DNA of 33,068 nucleotides, taken from NCBI GenBank assembly GCA_019119415.1, contig DWXB01000012.1, positions 1-33,068 on the forward strand, written 5' to 3'. Origin of the DNA: Candidatus Ligilactobacillus avistercoris. Lineage in GTDB: Bacteria > Bacillota > Bacilli > Lactobacillales > Lactobacillaceae. Position 1 is the first letter of the stretch. The number at the start of each line of letters is the position of its first letter. The position numbers were made by a program, and so were the translations under genes. Shown one piece after another: positions 1 through 10,343 of the stretch. The notes beneath the pieces are model-generated. The model worked only from the letters and a program-made list of their open reading frames with translations, did not search any database and was not told the DNA's origin.

Positions 1-1
1 A

Positions 2-94
2 AATTACGTTCAGTATTTTAATAATGTTAGAACGACTTTAAAAACAAACGGCATGACTCCGGTTGAATACCGAAATCACGCCTTGGTAGCTTAA
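2..94 (+). CDS. IS3-family transposase, C-terminal end (partial)
   Basis: An open frame enters from the left edge and gives 30 residues before TAA. It carries the pattern NYVQYFNNVRT...NGMTPVEYRNHAL, which is the usual C-terminus of IS3/IS150-group OrfB integrases (YIxYYNxxR followed by MTPxEYR). The rest of the DDE transposase lies outside the window, so it cannot be said whether the element is intact. A probable right inverted repeat follows immediately. The element ends about 40 nt past the ribokinase stop codon. The two genes converge, so insertion may have cut ribokinase off from former downstream partners (inference). Confidence 0.8.
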   Translation, partial: NYVQYFNNVRTTLKTNGMTPVEYRNHALVA

Positions 95-104
95 TGATTT
101 AACA

Positions 105-130
105 TTGTCTAACTTTTGTCTTGCACTTCA
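105..130. repeat. Probable right terminal inverted repeat of the IS3-family element
   Basis: The sequence runs TTGTCTAACTTTTG, six intervening bases, then ACTTCA, ending in CA as IS3-family ends do, 10 nt after the transposase stop. The reverse complement starts TGAAGTGCA and contains AAAAGTTAGACAA, resembling lactobacillar IS150-group ends. The left copy and target duplication are outside the window, so the exact edge is an inference. Confidence 0.55.
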
Positions 131-169
131 AGTCAAATGAATGACCTCTGCGGGTTGTTTATGGTTAAA

Positions 170-1075
170 TTACATCTCCCGGAGATACGGAATCGACGGC
201 TGGGCGCCAAACCGCTGCACGGCAATTGCCGCTGCCCGGTTACTGAACTTAATTGCTTCGACCAAGTTATCCTGGTTGGCGTGCAGTACACTGCTGAGGG
301 CCCCGATGAAGGTGTCCCCCGCAGCTGTCGGGTCAACGGCCTTAACCTTGAGGGCGGGAATGAGGCCACTGGTCGTCTGGGTGCTATAAAACGTTCCCCG
401 GCTACCCAGGGTAATCAGCACCGTCGCTACCCCGCGGGCGTGAAGCTTTGCGGCCACTTGCGCCATACTGTCTTCGTCCGTAACCGGAATTCCGGTTAAA
501 ATCTCCGCTTCCGTCTCGTTCGGTACAATGATGTCGGTCAAAGCCAGCAAATCATCCGGCACGTCCGTTATGGCCGGCGCCGGGTTAAGAATCGTCCCCC
601 GGTGGTGAGCCCGGGCAATCCGGAAGGCCTCTGCGGTACAGTCAAACGGCGTTTCAAACTGGGCCACCACAAAATCACTGGCCGCCAGCATTTCCGCGTG
701 GGCGGTCACGTGATCCGGCTTAAACGCCATGTTAGCCCCACCGTGCACGTAGATCATGTTATCCCCGGAATCGGTCACGATGACAAACGCCTGCCCGGTG
801 TTTTGGTTGGGGAGCTGCGCAATCCCCGTACAGTCGATGTCCGCCTCTTCCAGCAACGTCAGCATCATCTTGCTGACTTCCTGATCCTCGCCGACCGCCC
901 CGATAAAATGGGTGGTCGCCCCTAATCGACTCGCGGCGATTGCCTGGTTGGCGCCCTTACCGCCACCAGCAGTAAAGACTTCCTTGACGTGCATTGTGGC
1001 CCCCGACTGAGCCATTTGCGGCACCCGCAACGTCCGGTCAAGATTAATGCTGCCAATTACCGTTACCTGATTCAT
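170..1075 (-). CDS. rbsK: Ribokinase (PfkB family)
   Basis: This 301-residue cytoplasmic sugar kinase probably phosphorylates D-ribose to ribose-5-phosphate with ATP. The N-terminal PfkB signature GGGKGANQ is at residues 37-44. The second signature DPTAAGDTF starts at residue 248, with the catalytic base Asp254. The NETE motif at 186-189 fits the Mg/phosphate-binding NxxE region. Length is normal for ribokinases. The ATG is preceded by AGAGGA at good spacing. It has its own promoter (1131-1159) and is followed after about 40 nt by the end of an IS element, with no transporter or rbsD in view. Specificity for ribose over another furanose is a family-level inference. Confidence 0.9.
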   Translation of the reverse strand: MNQVTVIGSINLDRTLRVPQMAQSGATMHVKEVFTAGGGKGANQAIAASRLGATTHFIGAVGEDQEVSKMMLTLLEEADIDCTGIAQLPNQNTGQAFVIVTDSGDNMIYVHGGANMAFKPDHVTAHAEMLAASDFVVAQFETPFDCTAEAFRIARAHHRGTILNPAPAITDVPDDLLALTDIIVPNETEAEILTGIPVTDEDSMAQVAAKLHARGVATVLITLGSRGTFYSTQTTSGLIPALKVKAVDPTAAGDTFIGALSSVLHANQDNLVEAIKFSNRAAAIAVQRFGAQPSIPYLREM

Positions 1076-1130
1076 AGTTTCCTCTCCGCTCTAATAAATT
1101 CCGGAATCCGCGTCCCGCGTCCATTGAGAC

Positions 1131-1159
1131 AGTATATTGGATTTACCCCGAATCTTCAA
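1131..1159 (-). promoter_or_regulatory. Promoter of rbsK
   Basis: On the minus strand TTGAAG (1154-1159) and TATACT (1131-1136) are separated by exactly 17 nt, about 55 nt upstream of the rbsK ATG. Both hexamers are close to sigma-A consensus. No obvious RbsR/CcpA operator was recognised. Confidence 0.6.
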
Positions 1160-1174
1160 TTATTCTTCATATAC

Positions 1175-1210
1175 ACCAAGAGGGCGTGCCGACTGACACA
1201 CCCTCTTGGT
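1175..1210 (-). terminator. Probable terminator of the rapZ-yvcK-whiA operon
   Basis: Arms ACCAAGAGGG...GTG (1175-1188) and CACACCCTCTTGGT (1197-1210) form a 14-bp stem with one G-U pair on the minus-strand RNA and an 8-nt loop. It lies about 45 nt past the whiA stop. The following sequence is not very U-rich, so efficiency is uncertain. Confidence 0.5.
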
Positions 1211-1215
1211 TCATC

Positions 1216-1239
1216 CGAACGCAGTTCCGTTCGTTTTTT
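1216..1239 (+). terminator. Hairpin with T-run on the plus strand
   Basis: CGAACG (1216-1221), six-base loop, CGTTCG (1228-1233), then six T. It has the form of a plus-strand intrinsic terminator, although no plus-strand gene is seen upstream. It may block antisense transcription into whiA or be part of a compound terminator. Confidence 0.35.
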
Positions 1240-1253
1240 CGTTTTAACATGGC

Positions 1254-2198
1254 TTATCCCTGAGCGCCGTCTGCCCGCACCTTTTCTGCGTAAGCGGTCA
1301 GTTTCCGCAGCCGGTGGTTGACCCCCGATTTTGAGATCCCGCCGGGAATTAGCTCGCCGAGTTCCTTCAAACTGGCTTCCGGGTTGGCTAGGCGCACCTC
1401 CGCCACCTCGCGGAGCTTGGGGGGGAGCTGGTTTAACCCCACCGTCCGCTCAAGAAACTTGATATTATCAATCTGCTGGTTGGCCGCGTCCGCCACCTTA
1501 TTCAGGTTCGCCGTCTCACAGTTAACAATCCGGTTCACCGAGTTCCGCATATCGCGCACAATCCGGATGTCCTCAAACTTCAGCATGGAAGTTGTTGCTC
1601 CGATAAGCGACAGGAAGTCAGCAATCTTTTCCGCTTCCTTGAGGTACGTAATGTACCCACTCCGCCGTTCGGTCTTCCGCGCATTGAGCCCGTAGTGGTT
1701 AATCAACGCGCAAATGGTGTCGTTGTGCTCGGCATACAGGGAGTAGATTTCCAGGTGGTAGCGACTCGTTTCGGGGTTATTGACCGAGCCCCCCGCTAAA
1801 AACGCTCCCCGCAGGTACGACCGCACCGCCGCGTCGGTCGGGAGGTTTTGCGAATCCACGGTCGGTTTGAGCTGAAACCCGTCCAAAATATCCAGGTCCT
1901 GCAAGATCCGCTCGCTGCCAGTCTTGAGGCGCACGATGTACAGGTTGTTCTTTTTAAGCTTCATCTTCCGCCGCACTAGCAGTTCGGCTTCAACCTGGTA
2001 AAACCGCTTAAGGAGCTGGTAAATCCGCCGAGCAATCGCGGGATTCTCCGTCTGCACGTTAAGCACAAAGTGGTGGTTTACCAGCTCGAGGGCCCCGTTC
2101 ATCCGGATGAGGGCCATCAGCTCCGCCTTCGCGTTCGCCGCGACGTGCACGTCCAGCATCGTGAGTTCCTTTTTTACCTGGCTTGCGTATGAGGCCAC
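1254..2198 (-). CDS. whiA: WhiA, DNA-binding sporulation/cell-division regulator homologue
   Basis: This 314-residue protein has the WhiA layout. The N-terminal part is a LAGLIDADG homing-endonuclease-like fold ([22 protein letters not shown]) and the C-terminus is a helix-turn-helix ([20 protein letters not shown], about residues 272-291). In Firmicutes WhiA is a nucleoid-associated protein affecting chromosome segregation and division. Here the first conserved residue after the start is Ala-Ser-Tyr-Ala-Ser. The start is GTG at 2198, with GGGAGGGG five nt upstream. It is the last gene of the rapZ-yvcK-whiA operon, 18 nt after yvcK, an order conserved across Firmicutes. Length is normal. Confidence 0.93.
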   Translation of the reverse strand: MASYASQVKKELTMLDVHVAANAKAELMALIRMNGALELVNHHFVLNVQTENPAIARRIYQLLKRFYQVEAELLVRRKMKLKKNNLYIVRLKTGSERILQDLDILDGFQLKPTVDSQNLPTDAAVRSYLRGAFLAGGSVNNPETSRYHLEIYSLYAEHNDTICALINHYGLNARKTERRSGYITYLKEAEKIADFLSLIGATTSMLKFEDIRIVRDMRNSVNRIVNCETANLNKVADAANQQIDNIKFLERTVGLNQLPPKLREVAEVRLANPEASLKELGELIPGGISKSGVNHRLRKLTAYAEKVRADGAQG

Positions 2199-2216
2199 AC
2201 CGACCCCTCCCTTATC

Positions 2217-3233
2217 TTAGTTGTATTCGTTCGCATCCCATGACCGGGGCCGCCCCATCAGCTTAGTGAGTTCAGCTACGACCTTCGAGCCGTTGTGGAA
2301 CACCCCGTGATCACGCAGGCGCAAGAAATTATCCGAAATTACCCGACATCCCTGCGCGCGCAACCCGCCAAAGTCGTACCGCACCTGGTCGAGGTACTCG
2401 TCGTACCGCTGCCGGTCCATGTAATCAGCGGGCACCCGTTCGGTATTAACCAGCACCGTATCGATGTAGTGGCCCCCCAGGTGATCGTTTAGCACCCGGA
2501 CGTGGTCGGCATCGGTGAAGTGCTCGGTTTCCCCCTTCTGCGTCATGATGTTGCAGATGTACACCACTTCGGCGGGGGTCTGCTGGATCGCCGTCCGGAC
2601 GTTTTCAATCATCAGGTTCGGCAGAATGCTGGTAAACAAACTTCCTGGCCCCAGCACAATCTGGTCGGCGTGCATAATGGCGTCAATTACTTCAGGAACG
2701 GCGGCAGGTTTACTCCCGTCAAGGGTTGTCACCCACACCCGTTTAATCGTCTTGCCCACGCCGGAAATCTCGGATTCTCCGGCCAGCGTAGTTCCGTCCG
2801 CAAACTCAGCGTTGAGAACAAGGGCCGTGTTGGCAACCGGGTAAACGTGGCCATCAACCTGCATGAGCTCCGCCAACTTCTGAACGGTCGCGAAGATGTC
2901 GTCCCCCATCATTTCGGTCATCGCCGCAATGATGAGGTTGCCCATCGCGTGCCCCGCAAAGAAGTGGTCGTCAGACCGGAAGCGGTACTGGAAAATCTCC
3001 TTTTCAAAGTCACTGAGCCGCGACAGGGCCACCAGGACGTTGCGGATATCGCCAGGTGGCACCACGTTCACGTAGTTCCGCAGGATCCCCGACGAACCGC
3101 CGTCATCCGCAACCGTCACCACGGCCGTAATATCCGCTCCGGAGGCCCGCAGGTTGTTTAAAATAACGGGTAACCCCGTTCCCCCGCCGATCACAACAAC
3201 GCGGGGCTTTCTTCCACGAACTGTTAGTTTCAT
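2217..3233 (-). CDS. yvcK: YvcK/GlmR, gluconeogenesis factor (CofD-like)
   Basis: This 338-residue protein belongs to the CofD/YvcK family. A glycine-rich nucleotide-sugar-binding segment ([13 protein letters not shown]) is at about residues 13-25, and ADDGGSSG with GDIRN follows at about 43-63. Homologues bind UDP-GlcNAc and direct carbon into cell-wall precursors (GlmR role), and are needed for growth on gluconeogenic carbon. Its ATG overlaps the rapZ stop by four bases (ATGA), indicating translational coupling. whiA follows 18 nt later. No unusual residue was noticed. Confidence 0.93.
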   Translation of the reverse strand: MKLTVRGRKPRVVVIGGGTGLPVILNNLRASGADITAVVTVADDGGSSGILRNYVNVVPPGDIRNVLVALSRLSDFEKEIFQYRFRSDDHFFAGHAMGNLIIAAMTEMMGDDIFATVQKLAELMQVDGHVYPVANTALVLNAEFADGTTLAGESEISGVGKTIKRVWVTTLDGSKPAAVPEVIDAIMHADQIVLGPGSLFTSILPNLMIENVRTAIQQTPAEVVYICNIMTQKGETEHFTDADHVRVLNDHLGGHYIDTVLVNTERVPADYMDRQRYDEYLDQVRYDFGGLRAQGCRVISDNFLRLRDHGVFHNGSKVVAELTKLMGRPRSWDANEYN

Positions 3234-4120
3234 GAGCGGTTCACGGTCTCCTTTCTCCGTTGACTATCCCGGTGGAAAAGCCGCACCGGGTACTGACCAT
3301 CCTGCTGGAGGTCCGCTGCCAACCGCCGGGCAATCGCCACGGACCGGTGCTGGCCACCGGTACACCCAATCGCAATCGTCAGGCTGGTCTTTCCCTCATC
3401 GATGTATCCGGGAAGGGCGCAGCGCAACGTTTTAAGGTAGTTCTGATAAAACTCCTCGGTCCGCGGGGAGTTCATCACGTAGTCGTATACGTCCTTGTCC
3501 ATCCCCGTTTTTTCCTTTAATTCCGGGACGTAGTACGGGTTGGGCAAGAAACGCACGTCCATGACGACGTCCGCGTCGATCGGGAGGCCGTACTTAAAGC
3601 CAAACGACACGACCTGCACGTGGAACGGTTCGCTTTCTGCGGTAGCAAATTCCTGGAAAATCTTTTCCCGGAGTTGCCGCGGACTAATCGAGGACGTGTC
3701 AATCACGACCGACGCCCGCGAGCGCATTTCCGCCAGCATCGCCCGTTCCTTCTTAATGCCGTCCAGCACCCGGCCGCCCATTGCGAGCGGATGAGACCGC
3801 CGCGTTTCCTTGTAACGGGCCACCAGTTCCTCGTCCGATGAATCCAAGAATACAATGCGGGGCTGCACCCCGCCCTGAGTGTCCAGTTCCTGCAGGACGT
3901 TCACGATTTCCTTATAAAATTCAGGCGACCGCGCGTCCATCACCAGCGCCACCCGCTTGTACTCCGCCGAGTTATGCAACAACTCCATCAGCTTTGGCAA
4001 AAGCAACGGGGGCATGTTGTCTACGCAGAAGTACCCGAGGTCCTCAAAGCTTTGCATGGTAACGGTTTTGCCCGCACCACTCATTCCAGTAATAATTACC
4101 AGGTCCATGTCATTGGCCAT
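3230..4120 (-). CDS. rapZ: RapZ/YvcJ nucleotide-binding protein
   Basis: This 296-residue P-loop protein has Walker A GMSGAGKT at residues 12-19 and the conserved C-terminal [10 protein letters not shown] of RapZ proteins. In enterobacteria RapZ is an RNA adaptor that controls glmS via small RNAs. In Firmicutes the homologue YvcJ hydrolyses GTP/ATP and its precise role is less clear. Coupling to yvcK, a UDP-GlcNAc sensor, supports a link to amino-sugar and cell-wall metabolism. The ATG follows AGGAGG by eight nt. First gene of the operon, with an extended -10 promoter just upstream. Confidence 0.93.
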   Translation of the reverse strand: MANDMDLVIITGMSGAGKTVTMQSFEDLGYFCVDNMPPLLLPKLMELLHNSAEYKRVALVMDARSPEFYKEIVNVLQELDTQGGVQPRIVFLDSSDEELVARYKETRRSHPLAMGGRVLDGIKKERAMLAEMRSRASVVIDTSSISPRQLREKIFQEFATAESEPFHVQVVSFGFKYGLPIDADVVMDVRFLPNPYYVPELKEKTGMDKDVYDYVMNSPRTEEFYQNYLKTLRCALPGYIDEGKTSLTIAIGCTGGQHRSVAIARRLAADLQQDGQYPVRLFHRDSQRRKETVNRS

Positions 4121-4156
4121 CCCAGCAACCTCCTCTCTGGTTTGCGTTTGTTCAAC

Positions 4157-4162
4157 ATTATA
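4157..4162 (-). promoter_or_regulatory. Extended -10 promoter element of rapZ-yvcK-whiA
   Basis: The minus strand reads TGCTATAAT about 37 nt upstream of the rapZ ATG, a perfect -10 with TGn extension. A consensus -35 is not seen, which is common for extended -10 promoters. It lies between the uvrA stop and rapZ, so the operon need not depend on uvrBA transcription. Confidence 0.6.
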
Positions 4163-4192
4163 GCATAGGACTTTTGGGAAAACCGGCGCGCC

Positions 4193-7039
4193 TTAATTTA
4201 TTTGCCCGGTGGTCCGGCTCCGCACCTTGTCTTTCAAATACAGTCCCGTATAACTTTCCGGCACTTCACAAATCTCCTCCGGCGTTCCGGTGGCCACCAC
4301 CGTGCCACCACCGTCCCCGCCTTCCGGACCGAGGTCGATGATGTGGTCGGCGACCTTAATCACGTCAAGGTTGTGCTCGATGACCGTCACGGTGTTGCCC
4401 TTATCAACCAGCCGCTGCAATACGCCCAACAAGCGCTTAATGTCATCGGTGTGCAACCCCGTCGTTGGTTCGTCCAGGATGTAGAACGTCTTGCCGTTAC
4501 TCTTCTTGTGCAGTTCACTTGCTAACTTCATCCGCTGGGCTTCGCCCCCTGATAAGGTCGTGGCTGGCTGGCCCAACTGGACGTAACCCAACCCAACGTC
4601 GGCAATCGTCTGTAGCTTCCGCCGGATCTTAGGGATGGCATCGAAAAACTCGAGTGCTTCGTCAACCGTCATCGCCAGCACCTCGGCAATGTTCTTGCCC
4701 TTGTACTCCACTTCGAGCGTTTCGGAGTTATACCGCGTCCCGTGGCACACTTCACACGGCACGTACACGTCCGGCAGGAAATTCATTTCAATCTTAATAA
4801 TCCCGTCTCCATGGCACGCCTCACACCGGCCGCCCTTCACGTTAAAGCTAAAGCGCCCCTTGCCGTACCCGCGCATCTTGGCAGCGTTCGTCGTCGCAAA
4901 CAGCCCGCGGATGTCGTCAAACACGCCGGTATACGTTGCCGGGTTACTCCGCGGCGTCCGGCCAATCGGCGTCTGGTCAATATCAATGACCTTTTCGAGG
5001 TGTTCCACCCCGGTAATCTTCCGGTAAGCGCCCGGTTTGGCCGTACTGTTATTGAGCTTCTGGGCCAGCGCCCGCTTTAAAATCAGGTTAACCAGTGTAG
5101 ACTTGCCAGAGCCCGACACACCCGTGACCGCGATAAACTTCCCGAGCGGAAACGCCACGTCAATCTGCTTAAGGTTGTTGGCTGCCGCCCCGTAAACCGT
5201 AACGGCGTGCCCGTTTCCTTCACGGCGGGTTGCTGGCACCGGAATAAACTTCTTCCCAGCTAAATACTGTCCGGTCAAGGACTTCCGGCTACGGGCCACC
5301 TGCTTGGGCGTTCCGGCCGCCATGACCTCACCCCCATTGGCGCCCGCACCAGGCCCAATGTCAATCAGGTAATCAGCCGCCCGCATCGTTTCCTCGTCAT
5401 GCTCCACAACAATCAGGGTATTCCCCAGATCACGCATCTGTTGGAGCGATTTAATCAACCGCCCGTTATCCCGCTGGTGGAGGCCAATCGACGGTTCGTC
5501 CAGCACGTACATTACCCCGGACAAATTCGATCCGATCTGGGTTGCCAGCCGAATCCGCTGGGCCTCACCCCCGGAAAGTGTCCGGGCTGACCGGCTGAGC
5601 GTCAGGTAGTCCAACCCGACGTTGTTCAAAAACGTCAACCGGTCATTAATTTCCTTGAGGATCGGCCGGGCAATCTGTTCGTCCTGCGCATCAAAGGTCA
5701 GCTTACTAAAGAACTTGGCCGCATCCACCACCGGCAGCTCCGTGGCCTCGCCGATGTTTTTACCCCCGACCTGCACGGCCAGCGCCCGCTCGTTCAGCCG
5801 GTAGCCGTGACACTGCTGGCACGGCAGTTCCGTCATGTACTTACGTAATAGTTCGCGGGTAAAATCACTGCCGCTACTGTGGTACCGCCGGTCAACGTTT
5901 GGAATCACGCCCTCAAACTGCATGTCAAGGTCGCGCGCGCCGCCCATTTCGCTCCCCTGGAACCGGAAGTGGAACTCCCGCTTTCCGGCACCGTACAGGA
6001 TGGTGTGCTGAGCGGCCTTGCTGAGCTCTTCAAACGGCACGTCAAGCGGAATGCCAAACTGCTGACAGGCCTGCCGCAACATCGTCGGGTAGTACTGCGT
6101 CGTTGCTGAGTTCCACGGAACCACCGCGCCCGCTTCAATCGACAGGCTCTTGTCCGGAACAACCAGGTCGGGATCAACTTCAATCTTGTAACCCAACCCG
6201 TCACACGCCGGACAAGCCCCGTACGGCGCGTTAAACGAAAACAGCCGCGGCTCGAGTTCGCCAATCGTAAACCCGCAGTACGGGCAGGAAAAATTCTCGG
6301 AAAACTGCAGGGGTTCACCCCCAATCACGTCAACCGTCATGAACCCGTGGGTCAGCTTAAGAGCCGCCTCCACCGAATCAAAGAGCCGCGAACGAATCCC
6401 CGGTTTCACGATAATCCGGTCAACAATCACCGCAATGGCGTGCTTCTTGTTCTTTTCCAGTTCCGGCACCTCATCCAGGTCGTAGCGTTCGCCGTCAACC
6501 ATCACCCGGACAAACCCGGCCCGGCGAATTTTCGCCAACACCTGCTTGTGCTGGCCCTTCTTATCCCGGACCACCGGCGCCAACAGCTGCAGCTTGGTCC
6601 GCTCCGGCAGCTGCAGGATGCGTTCGACCATCTGCTGGGGCGACTGGCGCGTAATTACGTGCCCATCGTGTGGGCAAACCGGTGTTCCAACCCGCGCCCA
6701 CAACAGCCGCAGGTAGTCGTTAATTTCCGTTACCGTCCCGACCGTTGAGCGCGGATTATGGGACGTCGTTTTTTGGTCAATGGAGATGGCCGGCGAAAGC
6801 CCGTCGATGGCATCCACGTCCGGCTTGCTGGTCTGGCCTAAAAACTGGCGGGCGTATGCCGACAGGCTCTCCACGTACCGCCGGCGCCCCTCCGCGTACA
6901 GCGTGTCAAATGCCAGCGAACTTTTCCCGGAGCCGGATAACCCCGTCACCACCACCAGCTTGTTTTTAGGAATCGTGACGTCAATGTTTTTCAAATTATG
7001 TTCACGTGCCCCGTGAATCACAATCTTATTCTGTCCCAC
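4193..7039 (-). CDS. uvrA: UvrA, excinuclease ABC subunit A
   Basis: This 948-residue ABC-type DNA damage sensor for nucleotide excision repair loads UvrB at lesions. The first Walker A is GLSGSGKS at residues 33-40. A zinc module CPYC...CPAC is followed by signature [12 protein letters not shown] and DEPSIGLH. The second half carries GVSGSGKST, the second zinc module CEAC...[16 protein letters not shown] and DEPTTGLH. All cysteines expected in both zinc modules appear present. The start is GTG at 7039, preceded by GGAAGGTG. It lies 15 nt after uvrB, so the two are co-transcribed. Length is typical. Confidence 0.96.
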   Translation of the reverse strand: MGQNKIVIHGAREHNLKNIDVTIPKNKLVVVTGLSGSGKSSLAFDTLYAEGRRRYVESLSAYARQFLGQTSKPDVDAIDGLSPAISIDQKTTSHNPRSTVGTVTEINDYLRLLWARVGTPVCPHDGHVITRQSPQQMVERILQLPERTKLQLLAPVVRDKKGQHKQVLAKIRRAGFVRVMVDGERYDLDEVPELEKNKKHAIAVIVDRIIVKPGIRSRLFDSVEAALKLTHGFMTVDVIGGEPLQFSENFSCPYCGFTIGELEPRLFSFNAPYGACPACDGLGYKIEVDPDLVVPDKSLSIEAGAVVPWNSATTQYYPTMLRQACQQFGIPLDVPFEELSKAAQHTILYGAGKREFHFRFQGSEMGGARDLDMQFEGVIPNVDRRYHSSGSDFTRELLRKYMTELPCQQCHGYRLNERALAVQVGGKNIGEATELPVVDAAKFFSKLTFDAQDEQIARPILKEINDRLTFLNNVGLDYLTLSRSARTLSGGEAQRIRLATQIGSNLSGVMYVLDEPSIGLHQRDNGRLIKSLQQMRDLGNTLIVVEHDEETMRAADYLIDIGPGAGANGGEVMAAGTPKQVARSRKSLTGQYLAGKKFIPVPATRREGNGHAVTVYGAAANNLKQIDVAFPLGKFIAVTGVSGSGKSTLVNLILKRALAQKLNNSTAKPGAYRKITGVEHLEKVIDIDQTPIGRTPRSNPATYTGVFDDIRGLFATTNAAKMRGYGKGRFSFNVKGGRCEACHGDGIIKIEMNFLPDVYVPCEVCHGTRYNSETLEVEYKGKNIAEVLAMTVDEALEFFDAIPKIRRKLQTIADVGLGYVQLGQPATTLSGGEAQRMKLASELHKKSNGKTFYILDEPTTGLHTDDIKRLLGVLQRLVDKGNTVTVIEHNLDVIKVADHIIDLGPEGGDGGGTVVATGTPEEICEVPESYTGLYLKDKVRSRTTGQIN

Positions 7040-7054
7040 ACTTTCACCTTCCGT

Positions 7055-9058
7055 TTACTCACCAATCTGTAGTTTCAATTCCATAATCGTATCCCGGAGC
7101 GTGGCGGCTTCTTCGTAGTTCAATTTCTTCGCCGCCCGCTGCATCTGCTGCTCCAGGTTGTTAATCAGTTCATGCTGTTCGGCGCGACTCATCTTACTAA
7201 ACTCGACCTCGTTTTCGGGTTCGTCCGCATTCTCCGGCGTACCACTCGTTACGGAAATCGCCGCGCTAATCTTCTTCTTAATCGTGTGCGGCGTAATGTG
7301 GTGCTCCTGGTTGTACTGCTGCTGGAGCGTCCGCCGCCGCTTGGTTTCATCAATGGCCGCCCGCATCGAAGCCGTCACCTCATCCGCGTACATGATGACG
7401 TGCCCGTGTTCGTTCCGGGCAGCCCGCCCAATCGTCTGAATCAGCGAGCGTTCGTTGCGCAAAAAGCCTTCCTTGTCAGCATCCAATATTGCCACCAAGG
7501 AAACCTCCGGCACGTCAATTCCCTCCCGCAGGAGGTTAATGCCGACCAACACGTCAAACTTCCCCAGCCGCAGATCCCGGATAATCTTCGTCCGCTCCAG
7601 CGTCTTGATGTCTGAGTGCAGGTACTTCACCTTGATTCCCAGGTCCTTGAGGTAGTCCGTCAAATCCTCGGCCATCTTCTTGGTAAGGGTCGTAACAAAC
7701 ACGCGCTCGTTCTGAGCAACGCGTTTGTTAATCTCGCCCACGAGGTCGTCCATCTGACCCATCACCGGCCGCACCTCAATCTCGGGATCCAGTAGCCCCG
7801 TCGGCCGGATAATCTGTTCGGCCACGTGGTCGGTCCGGTCCAACTCGTACGGGCCGGGCGTCGCGGACATGTAGATGATCTGGTGGACGTGCTGTTCAAA
7901 CTCGTTGAGCTTCAACGGCCGGTTATCCACCGCACTCGGCAAGCGGAACCCGTAATCCACCAGCACCTGCTTGCGCGCAAGGTCACCGTTGTACATCCCG
8001 CGCACCTGCGGCATCGTCACGTGGGATTCGTCGACCACAATCAGGAAATCATCCGGAAAGAAGTCCAGCAGTGTGTGCGGTGGCTGCCCGTGCTTCCGCC
8101 CTTCCAGTGGCGCCGAATAGTTCTCAATCCCCGGACAGTACCCCATCTCGCGCAGCATTTCAATATCGTAAGTAGTCCGCTGCTTGAGGCGCTGGGCTTC
8201 CAGGAGTTTACCCTCCTTTTCGAAGTAGGCCTCCCGCTCATCGAGTTCCTGCTGGATGGCCTTGATTCCCGCATCCAGGTGGACCCCGTCAATCATGAAG
8301 TGCGACGCCGGGAAGATCGCCACGTGGTCCCGGTCGCCGAACACCTCACCGGTCAGCGGGTCAATCTCACGCATCCGGTCGATTTCGTCGCCGAAAAATT
8401 CAATCCGCAATGCCCGCTCATCGTGGGACGCCGGGAACACCTCGACAACGTCGCCGTGCACCCGGAAGCGCCCCCGCTGAAAGTCGATGTCGTTGCGGTC
8501 GTATTGAATGTCAACCAGCGCCCGCAACAGATCGTCCCGCTCAAGCTGCTGGCCAACCCGCAGGGAAATCACGTGCTTCTGGTACTCCGCCGGATCCCCC
8601 AGTCCAAAGATGGAGGAGACCGACGCCACTACAATCACGTCGTTCCGCTCCAGCAACGAACTCGTCGCGGAGTGGCGGAGCTTATCAATCTCGTCGTTAA
8701 TGCTGGAATCCTTTTCAATGTACGTGTCACTGGACGGAACGTACGCCTCCGGCTGGTAAAAATCGTAGTAACTAACAAAGTACTCAACCGCGTTGTGCGG
8801 GAAGAACTGCTTGAACTCGCTGTATAACTGCCCGGCCAGCGTCTTGTTGTGGGCAAGCACCAGCGTTGGCTTGTTGGCCTGCGCAATCACGTTGGAAATC
8901 GTGAAGGTTTTCCCCGTCCCGGTCGCTCCCAGCAAGATTTGTTCTTTCGTACCGTTTTGGAGCCCGGTCGTTAACTGCTGGATGGCCTGGGGTTGGTCCC
9001 CCGTTGGCTGATACTTGGACACCAGCTCAAACTGCCGGTCCGCCTGCCGTTCAATCAT
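7055..9058 (-). CDS. uvrB: UvrB, excinuclease ABC subunit B
   Basis: This 667-residue helicase-like protein verifies damage and recruits UvrC. Walker A GATGTGKT is at residues 44-51. The damage-probing beta-hairpin region ([16 protein letters not shown]) follows, then DEAD-type DESH, motif [11 protein letters not shown] and the C-terminal UVR domain (about 630-665, [22 protein letters not shown]), which contacts UvrC. The ATG has GGAGGGG eight nt upstream. It starts the uvrBA operon, and a LexA-like box sits about 55 nt upstream. Length and motifs are normal. Confidence 0.96.
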   Translation of the reverse strand: MIERQADRQFELVSKYQPTGDQPQAIQQLTTGLQNGTKEQILLGATGTGKTFTISNVIAQANKPTLVLAHNKTLAGQLYSEFKQFFPHNAVEYFVSYYDFYQPEAYVPSSDTYIEKDSSINDEIDKLRHSATSSLLERNDVIVVASVSSIFGLGDPAEYQKHVISLRVGQQLERDDLLRALVDIQYDRNDIDFQRGRFRVHGDVVEVFPASHDERALRIEFFGDEIDRMREIDPLTGEVFGDRDHVAIFPASHFMIDGVHLDAGIKAIQQELDEREAYFEKEGKLLEAQRLKQRTTYDIEMLREMGYCPGIENYSAPLEGRKHGQPPHTLLDFFPDDFLIVVDESHVTMPQVRGMYNGDLARKQVLVDYGFRLPSAVDNRPLKLNEFEQHVHQIIYMSATPGPYELDRTDHVAEQIIRPTGLLDPEIEVRPVMGQMDDLVGEINKRVAQNERVFVTTLTKKMAEDLTDYLKDLGIKVKYLHSDIKTLERTKIIRDLRLGKFDVLVGINLLREGIDVPEVSLVAILDADKEGFLRNERSLIQTIGRAARNEHGHVIMYADEVTASMRAAIDETKRRRTLQQQYNQEHHITPHTIKKKISAAISVTSGTPENADEPENEVEFSKMSRAEQHELINNLEQQMQRAAKKLNYEEAATLRDTIMELKLQIGE

Positions 9059-9096
9059 GCGTGCTTCCCCTCCGTTCGTACTAACTTAAAGTAATT

Positions 9097-9124
9097 CTAT
9101 TCTACCACGCCGAACATACTTTCG
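9097..9124 (-). promoter_or_regulatory. uvrBA promoter region with LexA (SOS) box
   Basis: Plus-strand 9111-9124 reads CGAACATACTTTCG. Its reverse CGAAAGTATGTTCG matches the Gram-positive LexA/DinR consensus (CGAAC-N4-GTTCG) except for one base in one arm. A minus-strand -10 (TAGAAT, about 9097-9102) lies just downstream of the box, so bound LexA would cover the promoter. The -35 is weak. SOS control of uvrB is well known in Firmicutes. Confidence 0.65.
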
Positions 9125-9199
9125 CATTTCACCCGTAAAACACACTTTCCCGGACGCATTTACCCAGCCCGTTTACTCCAAACTATGCGGAAACAGCAA

Positions 9200-9226
9200 G
9201 AAGGCCGTGACCCCCGTCACAGCCTT
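9200..9226 (-). terminator. Terminator after the LCP gene (end of EPS operon)
   Basis: GAAGGC-GTGAC (from 9200) pairs with GTCAC-GCCTTC (to 9226) around a CCCC loop with one wobble or mismatch. On the minus strand the stem is followed by TTGCTGTTT, a modest U-tract. It lies about 40 nt past the LCP stop. Confidence 0.55.
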
Positions 9227-9266
9227 CCGTGGTCCCACCCAGAACCTTAGTATATGTCCGTATTCT

Positions 9267-10259
9267 CTACTTAGTGTCAATCGTTGACGGGGCTAATCCC
9301 AGCGATTTCCGAACAACGTTGGAAATGTGCTGGCGTTCCTGAACCGAAACAACCTGGAAGTCAATCCCATCAAGGGTTTGGTTCGACCCCTGAGCGTAGA
9401 GACTTTTAACGTTCTTTGTCGCCCCACGGTACGATGCTAACTTCTTCATATCACCAAGCGTCAGGTTAGTCCTTACTTGGGACGAAATCGAATCGAGGAA
9501 GTTCGTGTTCAGAATCGTTGACGGGGAAATTGACTTCTTCATCAGTGCGGTAATTACCAGTCGTTGCCGTTCCTGCCGGCCATAATCACCCCGGGGATCC
9601 TGGTGCCGCATCCGCGTGAAGTTAAGGGCGGTCTTCCCGTTCATGTGTTCCGCTTCACCTTCCGTAAAGCTTGAGCCACCATAACTAAAGGTCAACGGCG
9701 ACGTCACGGTGACGCCCCCAACATCGTCAATGGCTTTCCCAAGCCCACCCATGTTAACCAAAACATAGTAGTCAATCGGGACGTTGAAGTGGTTTTCAAC
9801 CGTCTTGATAGCTTCCTTTGACCCACCGTAGGTATACGCCGAATTAATCTTTGCCGGCGAATACTGCGGAAAATCAGCCAGGTCAACCTTCATGTCACGC
9901 GGAATACTTACCAACGTTGTCTGATGTTTCTTGGGGTTTAGGGTCATAATCATCATCGTATCAGTCCGGCCCTTGTAATGCCGCCCCAGGGCGCCGGTGT
10001 CGGTTCCCAGAATTAAAATCGAAACGGGCTTCTTCTGCGCGAGTAAGGACGCCGTGTTCCGTGAACCACTCACGTCCACCTTCTGGTACATCTTATTCGT
10101 GGTTCCCTTTAAGTTATTGAATGCCTTTAAAGAAACCGCACCGGTTAAAATAACTAAGGCCGCCACGACCCATAAAATAACATTTCTTACAACGTGCTTC
10201 TTCTTTTTAGGAGCTTGATGGTGATCCCGCGTCCGCGATAATTTTTCATTGTCATTCAT
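9267..10259 (-). CDS. LCP-family (LytR-CpsA-Psr) glycopolymer-peptidoglycan ligase
   Basis: This 330-residue membrane protein has a short basic cytoplasmic N-terminus (KKKKH), one membrane segment at about residues 25-45 and an extracellular LCP domain. LCP hallmarks visible are ILGTDTG, GRTDTMMIMTL, SIPRDMKVDL, KINSAYTYGG and the arginine-rich FTRMRHQDPRGDYGRQERQ that binds the lipid pyrophosphate. LCP enzymes transfer undecaprenyl-linked polymers to the wall. As last gene of the EPS cluster it probably anchors this polymer. The start is set at ATG 10259, with AGAGG eight nt upstream. An in-frame start 18 codons earlier lacks a ribosome site and would add a non-typical leader. It may also have its own promoter. 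Confidence 0.9.
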   Translation of the reverse strand: MNDNEKLSRTRDHHQAPKKKKHVVRNVILWVVAALVILTGAVSLKAFNNLKGTTNKMYQKVDVSGSRNTASLLAQKKPVSILILGTDTGALGRHYKGRTDTMMIMTLNPKKHQTTLVSIPRDMKVDLADFPQYSPAKINSAYTYGGSKEAIKTVENHFNVPIDYYVLVNMGGLGKAIDDVGGVTVTSPLTFSYGGSSFTEGEAEHMNGKTALNFTRMRHQDPRGDYGRQERQRLVITALMKKSISPSTILNTNFLDSISSQVRTNLTLGDMKKLASYRGATKNVKSLYAQGSNQTLDGIDFQVVSVQERQHISNVVRKSLGLAPSTIDTK

Positions 10260-10343
10260 GTAACTAGCCTCTTTCGTCCGTTTCCATAAAGTAAGATGAA
10301 TCCAGTTCTCCACCCCTGTAAGGTAATTACAGCGGTCTTCCCC

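Noticed and set aside
2502-3161. 219-codon plus-strand open frame
   Set aside because: Antisense to yvcK, with no ribosome site and shadow-type composition.
7826-8827. 333-codon plus-strand open frame
   Set aside because: It is fully antisense to uvrB, whose motifs are intact. The translation is rich in Arg, Val and His without any domain, and there is no ribosome site.
10260-10313. Upstream start for the LCP protein
   Set aside because: The added 18 residues lack a ribosome site, and AGAGG is well placed for ATG 10259.
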